A stretch of 8,920 nt of DNA, taken from assembly GCA_965261585.1 (NCBI GenBank), contig CBDHDN010000051.1:1-8920 (forward strand). Direction: 5' to 3'. Each line of letters starts with the position of its first letter. Within the stretch, counting starts at the first letter, position 1. The DNA comes from CBDHDN01 sp965261585 (lineage in GTDB: Bacteria; Pseudomonadota; Alphaproteobacteria; UBA6615). Below the pieces are notes generated by a model that was given only the letters and a program-made list of their open reading frames with translations, did no database searches and was not told the DNA's origin. Positions 1 through 4,068 of the stretch are shown piece after piece. The translations under genes were made by a program, and so were the position numbers.

Positions 1-30
1 CGAAGCATCATGGGCAGGCGTATCAGCCAT
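1..30 (-). CDS. Start of a small-gene-cluster ORF, cut by the window edge
   Basis: Only ten codons are visible (MADTPAHDAS). The ATG lies inside the last codons of the preceding 50-aa ORF, so the two overlap by eight bases (ATGGCTGA). An AGGA purine stretch sits just upstream on the minus strand. Such overlap is typical of translationally coupled genes. No function can be assigned, and the rest of the gene lies outside the window. Confidence 0.35.
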   Translation of the reverse strand, partial: MADTPAHDAS

Positions 31-175
31 GATCCTGCCGGACTGCGAGCTTGATGAAGACGTAGATGCCTGCAGCGACGAGCGCCCGCGTGTGCCAAGG
101 CTCGTCTGGGGTGAAGAAGGCGAGCACTCCAGTTCCGACCGCGATCGCGACGGCGTGGTCAATAAGGGCGGCCAT
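23..175 (-). CDS. Small putative membrane protein, 50 aa, two hydrophobic segments
   Basis: This ORF encodes 50 residues. Two hydrophobic stretches are visible, at about residues 8-21 (AVAIAVGTGVLAFF) and 31-45 (ALVAAGIYVFIKLAV). They are separated by a polar, Pro- and Trp-containing turn (TPDEPWHT), and the tail is short and charged. The pattern fits a two-pass inner-membrane hairpin. The start overlaps the end of the preceding 26-aa ORF by 17 bases, with no strong Shine-Dalgarno of its own, so translation may depend on coupling. The next ORF starts inside its last codons. I do not recognise a family. Phage holins and small membrane toxins can share this size and layout, but nothing here proves either. 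The main doubt is that ORFs this short arise by chance; the chain of overlaps and the hydrophobic pattern argue for it. Confidence 0.5.
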   Translation of the reverse strand: MAALIDHAVAIAVGTGVLAFFTPDEPWHTRALVAAGIYVFIKLAVRQDHG

Positions 176-239
176 CACCAAGGAGATATGCGCCGGCTAG
201 GCTCCCCAGCAGGAAAGCCAGCGTATAAAACCAGGCCAT
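159..239 (-). CDS. Very small hydrophobic peptide, 26 aa, single membrane segment
   Basis: This ORF encodes 26 residues, beginning MAWFYTLAFLLGSLAG. Residues 3-20 are almost continuously hydrophobic, consistent with one membrane span and a short polar tail (GDGRPY). Its ATG shares the A of the TGA stop of the 69-aa gene upstream (TGATG), a common arrangement for termination-reinitiation coupling. A GAG just before the start is a weak ribosome binding site. It could be a real micro-protein or only the coupling leader for the 50-aa ORF whose start it overlaps. No family is recognised. Confidence 0.4.
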   Translation of the reverse strand: MAWFYTLAFLLGSLAGAYLLGDGRPY

Positions 240-448
240 CACTCTGGTTCAACGGCGTCTGTAGTAGGCTCGCGCCGCTGGGCTCCGCCCCGTATGACGA
301 TACGCGCCACATCTTCCGGCGACGGACCGGGAAGATGGATTGGCTCTTCTAGTTCAACCTTCGATGGCTGATGGCGAGGTGCCACGCCGATCTCTCGCGC
401 GGCCGGGAACTCTCGCCGCTTGGACGGTTTAGCCCGAGTCTGTGTCAT
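239..448 (-). CDS. Small hypothetical protein, 69 aa, basic N-terminus
   Basis: The start was set at the ATG at 448 rather than an upstream alternative at 502, because GGAG lies six bases before it on the minus strand. The protein opens with a basic segment (TRAKPSKRRE), continues through a Pro-rich linker (HQPSKVELEEPIHLPG), and has a short helix-like piece (SPEDVARIVIRGG) near residues 42-54. From memory this resembles a group of small alphaproteobacterial proteins with a 'PSK.E.EEPI.....PE..A' core, often in accessory or prophage DNA; I cannot verify this. No catalytic residues are evident. It is the first gene of a leftward cluster and its stop overlaps the next start (TGATG). It diverges from the 106-aa gene at 619. 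Confidence 0.62.
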   Translation of the reverse strand: MTQTRAKPSKRREFPAAREIGVAPRHQPSKVELEEPIHLPGPSPEDVARIVIRGGAQRREPTTDAVEPE

Positions 449-555
449 GGGATTCTCCGTTTGCCTAGAAGGCAGGATGGAGTCGACCAGTGCCCGTGTC
501 AACCACGGTTGACGCGCTGCCTGGATTCAGCCCCTCTGACACAAATTTTCTGCGA

Positions 556-561
556 TATACT
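556..561 (+). promoter_or_regulatory. Possible -10 box (TATACT) before the 106-aa gene
   Basis: TATACT matches the bacterial -10 consensus at five of six positions. No well-spaced -35 is present: CTGACA at 536-541 leaves only 14 bases. If this is the promoter, transcription would start at the edge of the inverted repeat at 564-593, making that repeat a possible operator. Confidence 0.25.
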
Positions 562-563
562 CT

Positions 564-593
564 GAGCCCCGCCCGTTGCCGCGGGCGGGGCTC
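564..593. other. Perfect 12-bp inverted repeat with 6-base loop
   Basis: GAGCCCCGCCCG (564-575) is exactly inverted at 582-593, with loop TTGCCG. Neither strand has a following T-run, so it does not look like a standard intrinsic terminator for either direction. It lies between two divergent transcription units, directly after a -10-like TATACT. An operator, an mRNA leader hairpin, or a terminator with a poor tail are all possible. Confidence 0.8.
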
Positions 594-601
594 CAACCCA
601 C

Positions 602-618
602 GACAAGGAGAAGTTGTC
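602..618 (+). promoter_or_regulatory. Ribosome binding site inside a small hairpin loop
   Basis: GACAA (602-606) pairs with TTGTC (614-618), leaving the Shine-Dalgarno GGAGAAG (607-613) in the loop directly before the ATG at 619. The core AAGGAG is eight bases from the start, which fixes the start choice for the 106-aa gene. The five-pair stem is weak, so a regulatory role is only a possibility. Confidence 0.5.
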
Positions 619-939
619 ATGAGTGACGATACGGATAGACCCCCAGCAGCCGAGCTGGACGACTTTGCCATATCTAAAAGCGATCTCCGCAAATCTGCCA
701 TCCTTGTTCTTCGGCGGAAAGGCTTGAATCAAGATGAAGTATTCGAAATAGACGCGGAGAGTCTTCGTAGCGCGTGCAGCGAGTTTCTCGACACAACTGT
801 GCTTGAAGAGCTTTCACAGCTTCGAAAACAGCTGTCGGGAATTGAACGACAGATGCCCCATCCGGGGGAAGTGGTAAATCAGGTCGTTTCTCAAATCGGC
901 GAGTTGCTGGACAAGGTTTATGATTTGCCAAAGAAATAA
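619..939 (+). CDS. Hypothetical protein, 106 aa, acidic, with a coiled-coil-like middle
   Basis: The ATG at 619 follows AAGGAG with eight-base spacing, so the longer GTG-initiated reading from 490 is not needed. The protein is 106 residues, hydrophilic, with no signal peptide or membrane span. The N-terminus is acidic (MSDDTDRPPAAELDD). A helical, heptad-like stretch lies at about residues 60-80 (TTVLEELSQLRKQLSGIERQ), suggesting a short coiled coil or dimerisation helix. Codon use is poorer in GC than the backbone genes, consistent with acquired DNA. It is monocistronic as far as I can see, with a structured leader and a divergent small-gene cluster upstream. I do not recognise a family. Confidence 0.7.
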   Translation: MSDDTDRPPAAELDDFAISKSDLRKSAILVLRRKGLNQDEVFEIDAESLRSACSEFLDTTVLEELSQLRKQLSGIERQMPHPGEVVNQVVSQIGELLDKVYDLPKK

Positions 940-959
940 TCTCTGCGGTGGGTTCAGAG

Positions 960-988
960 TTGACCATGGCATAGCTCCTCGGTAAGTT
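960..988 (+). promoter_or_regulatory. Candidate sigma-70-type promoter upstream of the ORF at 1079
   Basis: TTGACC (960-965) and TAAGTT (983-988) are separated by 17 bases. The -35 matches at five of six positions. The -10 is weak by E. coli standards but tolerable in alphaproteobacteria. It would produce a leader of roughly 85 bases before the ATG at 1079. Confidence 0.35.
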
Positions 989-1078
989 CCCAGGGTGCTC
1001 GGGGGCGTTCCGCACGGCTGGCAGGCTAAGGCGAAACGGAGGCGAAGCGTCTTGGACATCTTACCAAGAGGCTGTCGC

Positions 1079-1360
1079 ATGTCTACTCCAAACTATGTCA
1101 AGGATTTGGAAGAGCGCGTTTCTCTTCTTGAGCAACAGCGTTCACCGTCTTTTCCGACCCCTGAAACGCTTTTTGATATCTTTGATGGCATCCGCGTACG
1201 CCGCCCGTTTCTCGGCCTGACCAGGGATTCCGTCAGGGATATTTGCAGGAAAACGGCGGCGGATCTGGGCATCGAGGTTTCTGATGATTATCCCGGCTAC
1301 CTCTGGGGTGACGGGGCTGACCCGCATGAGGATGTCACAGAAGTCCTCAAAAGCGAGTAG
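1079..1360 (+). CDS. Possible rightward gene, 93-aa ORF, perhaps cut by the IS element
   Basis: An ATG preceded by AAGAGG (seven-base spacing) and a plausible promoter opens a 93-residue ORF. The first ~20 residues (MSTPNYVKDLEERVSLLEQQ) look like a genuine coiled-coil-forming protein start. From about residue 22 it lies entirely antisense to the 84-aa ORF coupled to the transposase, and both cannot easily be conserved proteins. My preferred reading is that the first ~60 bases are the surviving 5' end of a host gene and the rest is IS DNA read in the wrong direction. The alternative, that this whole ORF is real and the minus-strand one is a shadow, is not excluded. Confidence 0.3.
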   Translation: MSTPNYVKDLEERVSLLEQQRSPSFPTPETLFDIFDGIRVRRPFLGLTRDSVRDICRKTAADLGIEVSDDYPGYLWGDGADPHEDVTEVLKSE

Positions 1361-1396
1361 ACGGATTTTGATGTCGCGTAGTTCTTGTTCGGTCAT
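1142..1396 (-). CDS. 84-aa ORF translationally coupled to the IS1595 transposase
   Basis: The ATG overlaps the transposase stop codon as ATGA, the classic four-base coupling overlap. The 84-residue product is mostly helical in appearance (ELRDIKIRLLAFEDFCDIL), with a strongly basic C-terminus (DIKKRFRGRKRR) compatible with nucleic-acid binding. Codons favour C or G in the third position more than the antisense ORF does. Some IS1595-family elements are known to carry passenger genes beside the transposase, which fits the position, but I do not recognise this protein. Context suggests an IS accessory or passenger gene. The open question is the overlapping rightward ORF from 1079. Confidence 0.55.
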   Translation of the reverse strand: MTEQELRDIKIRLLAFEDFCDILMRVSPVTPEVAGIIIRNLDAQIRRRFPANIPDGIPGQAEKRAAYADAIKDIKKRFRGRKRR

Positions 1397-2157
1397 TTGG
1401 CTATCAGTTCCCGATACATCAACCGCTTCCCGACCATGCCGGCAACCACCGACTGCATTTGGTCGATAGTGTCTGCAGGGCGGTCATTATGACGCCCGGA
1501 GAACTCGTTGATGTAGCGACCCAAGTGCTTTTCGCTCATGTGGTGGTAGGTGCCGTGGTAGCCCCGCTTCAGCAGCGCCCAGAACGATTCGATCCCGTTC
1601 GTGTGCGCCATGCCGTTCACGTATTCGCTGATGCTGTGTTTCACGGTTTCGTGCTTGAACGGCATCCCCTGATATCCGCCGTGGTCGTCGGTGTAGACCG
1701 TCGCGCCTTTGGCAGTGCGATCACCGACAAAACCCTGTAGCGTTTTGACATCCGTGTTGCCCACCACGGCGGCGCTCACGCGGTTCGTCTCGCGGTCCTT
1801 GGCACCAACAACGATCGCCTTGCCGACTGCGCCGCGCCCGGCTTTCAGCTTCTTGTTGGCGTGCTTGTTCTTTTCTTTGCCGCCCATGTAGGTCTCGTCA
1901 ACTTCGACAGGTCCGGCGAAAGTCTCGCGGTTTGATTTTAGCGCCTCGCGCAGCCTGTGGGCCATGAACCACGCCGATTTCTGTGTGATCCCTAGTTCGC
2001 GGTGCAACCTCATGCTTGATACCCCTTTGAGATTGGTATTCATGAGGTAGATGGCGAAGGCCCAAGCCCTATAGCCCAGGTTCGATCCCTCCATAACCGT
2101 TGCGGTCTTAACGCTAAATCGTTTCGCGCACTGCTTCTCCCGGCAACGGTAAGGCAT
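1393..2157 (-). CDS. IS1595 family (ISXO2-like) transposase, N-terminally truncated
   Basis: The product carries the ISXO2-like DDE-type domain. D87 lies in the VDETYMGGK motif, D157 or D158 in YTDDHGGY, and E190 in HTNGIESFW; these match the catalytic positions of the family. Preceding these are the typical TVMEGSNLGYRAWAFAIYL and GVSSMRLHRELGITQKSAWF segments. Family members normally begin with about 40-50 more residues forming a zinc ribbon. In this frame, coding similarity continues upstream of the ATG to a CPHCGS knuckle near 2208-2191 and then meets a stop without any start codon. Residues C5 and C10 are the second half of that ribbon. The 254-residue product from this internal ATG therefore lacks half its zinc site and is probably inactive. 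Its stop overlaps the 84-aa ORF by ATGA. Confidence 0.9.
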   Translation of the reverse strand: MPYRCREKQCAKRFSVKTATVMEGSNLGYRAWAFAIYLMNTNLKGVSSMRLHRELGITQKSAWFMAHRLREALKSNRETFAGPVEVDETYMGGKEKNKHANKKLKAGRGAVGKAIVVGAKDRETNRVSAAVVGNTDVKTLQGFVGDRTAKGATVYTDDHGGYQGMPFKHETVKHSISEYVNGMAHTNGIESFWALLKRGYHGTYHHMSEKHLGRYINEFSGRHNDRPADTIDQMQSVVAGMVGKRLMYRELIAK

Positions 2158-2213
2158 TGTTTTGTGCGCTGTATCTGATTGAACATTGGTGGAGCCGCAA
2201 TGGGGACAATGAG

Positions 2214-2465
2214 CTCCGCAGCCTGCCTGAGTATGCTCAGCACGATGCGTGTCATTTCACCACGGCGCGCCCAATCCTCTGGGGGACGGAACGCTTTGAG
2301 CTTGATCGACTCCACGACGTGACTCGGGTCGAACATCACGAGCGTGGCGTCCAGGTGCTCTAGCTCGGCAAGCATCTGGCGTAGCCGCTTGTGAATTGCT
2401 TCGATCTCGCCAGTTAGGGCGGGACGGCGGCGGACAAGGCCGGCAACGACATATTGGTCTGCCAT
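2214..2465 (-). pseudogene. 5' remnant of a hypothetical gene, broken at the IS junction
   Basis: The ORF opens with MADQYVVAGLVRRR. It has a helical region rich in heptads (IEAIHKRLRQMLAELEHLDA), then KAFRPPEDWARRGEMTRIVLSILRQA. From memory this resembles a family of roughly 140-residue alphaproteobacterial proteins of unknown function with the order 'coiled coil, RPP.DW, IL..LR.A'. After about residue 84 (near 2214) the normal C-terminal half is absent. The frame instead runs through IS1595 DNA out of register to a stop at 2040, giving a 141-residue chimera of no likely function. The start has only a weak purine stretch (GACGGG). The missing half is not visible elsewhere in the window, implying deletion rather than simple insertion. 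Confidence 0.62.
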
Positions 2466-2495
2466 CCCGTCAGGGTAGGCCGGCCGACTGTCAGT

Positions 2496-2507
2496 GCCCT
2501 ATAGGGC
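2496..2507. other. 12-bp perfect palindrome upstream of the broken gene
   Basis: GCCCTATAGGGC is its own reverse complement. It lies about 30 bases before the start of the leftward remnant gene. On that strand TATAGG could be part of a -10 box, so it may be an operator overlapping a promoter. No convincing -35 was seen, and chance occurrence is possible. Confidence 0.4.
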
Positions 2508-2612
2508 GCCACATGTAACTGCGCCATAATACCGCATCCATGGTTAAACCAACAAGACCGTCACCGACCGCCTGGGCATGATAAGACAGCTGGCGAGCGA
2601 ACCGGCGTCACT

Positions 2613-2717
2613 GAGCGCCTGATGGCGATTGGCCGCCGAAGTGCGTAGCGTCCGCCACGGGATGGCCGCACCCCGGAAGAGATCATTGGTTACGACGAAC
2701 GGGGCGTGCCGCGCTGA
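2613..2717 (+). pseudogene. Relic of a VapB-type (Rv0623/PSK family) antitoxin
   Basis: One frame reads ERLMAIGRRSA, a TAG stop at 2646-2648, then RPPRDGRTPEEIIGYDERG and VPR before TGA. The ERLMAIGRR and 'RTP.EIIGYDE.G.PR' pieces strongly resemble the C-terminal third of VapB antitoxins of the Rv0623/PSK type, recalled from family knowledge. The N-terminal ribbon-helix-helix-like part is not recognisable upstream in any frame, and the TAG interrupts what remains. The TGA overlaps an ATG (TGATG), as in many vapBC operons. That ATG opens only 13 codons (MRAIDVGELSASC), so a VapC gene is absent. The dioxygenase start lies 35 bases further on. This is a dead toxin-antitoxin remnant at the accessory/backbone border. 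Confidence 0.55.
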
Positions 2718-2751
2718 TGCGCGCCATCGACGTCGGCGAGCTTTCGGCGTC

Positions 2752-3609
2752 ATGCTAACGCCAAGGGATATCGAGCAATACGGCGATGCCGGCTATTGCA
2801 TTGCCCGCGGGCTGTTCGCCGAGGCCGCCGTTTCTGCTTGTCTCGCGCGGCTCGATGCCTATGAGGGCGCGCATGCGCCCGCGGAACGGCCGCGGCTGAA
2901 CACCGAGATCTTGCGCTACAAGCCGCATCTGCTGTTCACTTGGCTGGATGCGCTGGTCCACGATACGCGGCTGCTCGACGTCGTCGCGGCGCTGATCGGG
3001 CCGGACATCCTGGTCTGGGCGTCGGCGATCTTCAGCAAGGATCCGCACAGCGCGTCCTACATCGCCTGGCACCAGGATTCGGTCACCTATGGCCTCGACG
3101 GCGGTGCGCTGGTGAGCGCCTGGATTGCCCTGACCGACAGTGGTCCCGACAATGCGGCGATGCAGTTCATCCCGGGCACGCACCGGTTGGGGCCGGTCTC
3201 CCACTCCGATACCTGGGCGAAGGACAATGCGCTGTCGCGCGGCGAGGTCATCGGCCTCGCGATCGACGCGCACCAGGCCGTCGACGTCACGCTGGGCCCG
3301 GGCGACGTGTCGCTGCACCACATCGATTTGGTGCACGGCTCGCCGCCGAACCGCTCGGCCAGGCGGCGGATCGGCTATGCGGTGCGCTACATGACGCCGG
3401 ACATGCGGCCGCGGGTCCGGCCGGCGAGCGCCATGCTGGCGCGCGGCGTCGACACCCACGGGCACTTCGAATTGGAGCCGCGACCGGCCGCGGACCGCGA
3501 TGCGGCCGCCGTGGCGGCCCATCGCGAGGCCCTGGCGCTGCGCCAGCGCGCGGTCCTTGGTCAGGCAGGCAGCGCGGCGCCCGATCAAGCGTCCGGATCG
3601 GACCGCTAG
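2752..3609 (+). CDS. Phytanoyl-CoA dioxygenase (PhyH) family protein
   Basis: This is a 285-residue Fe(II)/2-oxoglutarate-dependent oxygenase of the PhyH fold, cytosolic with no signal peptide. The iron ligands are visible as H107 and D109 in AWHQDS and H195 in LVHGSPPN. An arginine in RRRIGYAVRY (about 206) is the expected 2-oxoglutarate anchor. Other family marks are AWIALTD and MQFIPGTHR (about 137-145). The start at 2752 gives the usual opening LTPRDIEQYGDAGY; an upstream ATG-initiated version would add 41 Arg-rich residues derived from the antitoxin relic. The Shine-Dalgarno is weak (GGCGAG). The substrate is unknown: bacterial PhyH members hydroxylate diverse small molecules, and the neighbours give no clue. 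It converges on terB, sharing the stop tetranucleotide. Confidence 0.9.
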   Translation: MLTPRDIEQYGDAGYCIARGLFAEAAVSACLARLDAYEGAHAPAERPRLNTEILRYKPHLLFTWLDALVHDTRLLDVVAALIGPDILVWASAIFSKDPHSASYIAWHQDSVTYGLDGGALVSAWIALTDSGPDNAAMQFIPGTHRLGPVSHSDTWAKDNALSRGEVIGLAIDAHQAVDVTLGPGDVSLHHIDLVHGSPPNRSARRRIGYAVRYMTPDMRPRVRPASAMLARGVDTHGHFELEPRPAADRDAAAVAAHREALALRQRAVLGQAGSAAPDQASGSDR

Positions 3610-4010
3610 ACCGTCGCGTAGCGGGCGGCGGCGGCGCGTTCGAGGGCGGCGGCGGGTAGGCGGCCGACGCCGATCGCGTGGCGCAGCAACTCCAACAGGC
3701 GCAACTCTTCCTGGCTCGCCTTGCCGTCGACGGCCACGACGTCGCAGGCCAGCGCGTAGGCGGTCTCGCGCAGGCGTTCCGGCAATGCCGCCTTGATCAG
3801 GCCGAATGTCGCCTCGAGGCCATCCTCGTCCGCCAGCAAATTCGCACAATCGCCGGCGATCGCCGGCAGCTTCGCGGTGTCGAAGTCGGCGAATATCGGC
3901 AGGTGACTGACGATCTGGCCGATCCGCATCATTTCCGCATCGGTCATATCCGCGTCGGAGGCCGAGGCCAGGACCATGGTGTAGATCAGCGCCGTCTGCG
4001 GATCGGTCAT
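3606..4010 (-). CDS. TerB family tellurite-resistance-like protein
   Basis: The 134-residue all-helical protein has two similar halves. Each carries an acidic motif typical of TerB/DjlA-like domains: ASDADMTDAEMMRIGQIV (about 17-34) and DVVAVDGKASQEELRLLELL (about 90-109). These Asp/Glu-rich loops are proposed metal-binding sites in TerB. The family name comes from tellurite resistance plasmids, but single-domain chromosomal copies have no established substrate, so tellurite resistance should not be assumed. The start at 4010 has GGAGG nine bases upstream. It lies 58 bases downstream of the helicase on the same strand and is probably co-transcribed with it. Its stop lies in the CTAG shared with the convergent dioxygenase gene. 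Confidence 0.85.
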   Translation of the reverse strand: MTDPQTALIYTMVLASASDADMTDAEMMRIGQIVSHLPIFADFDTAKLPAIAGDCANLLADEDGLEATFGLIKAALPERLRETAYALACDVVAVDGKASQEELRLLELLRHAIGVGRLPAAALERAAAARYATV

Positions 4011-4068
4011 CGAGTATTGCCTCCAGGGTTCGTGGTTCGCCCGATAAAGCCGGGCGGCCGCGTGGGCG

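Larger units (their letters stand above)
1142..2213 (-). mobile_element. Truncated IS1595-family insertion sequence
   Basis: The extent is approximate. It covers the transposase, its coupled downstream ORF, and the zinc-ribbon coding sequence upstream of the annotated ATG. The upstream boundary is placed near 2213, where IS homology (a CPHCGS zinc knuckle) abruptly gives way to an unrelated reading frame. The downstream boundary is unknown but lies at or below 1142. I could not find matching terminal inverted repeats or a target-site duplication. The missing transposase start implies the transposase-proximal end was lost, so the element is probably immobile. Confidence 0.6.

Noticed and set aside
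29..352. 107-codon plus-strand ORF at the left edge
   Set aside because: It has no ribosome binding site, a composition without domain character, and lies antisense to the overlapping small-gene cluster with its better start signals.
2079..2089. GGTTCGATCCC, resembling a tRNA T-arm
   Set aside because: It is coding sequence of the transposase (the EGSNLG motif region), with no acceptor or anticodon stem around it.
2755..3849. Long Arg-rich minus-strand ORF opposite the dioxygenase
   Set aside because: Typical antisense shadow in GC-rich DNA; the plus strand has clear PhyH motifs and terB occupies the remaining part in another frame.
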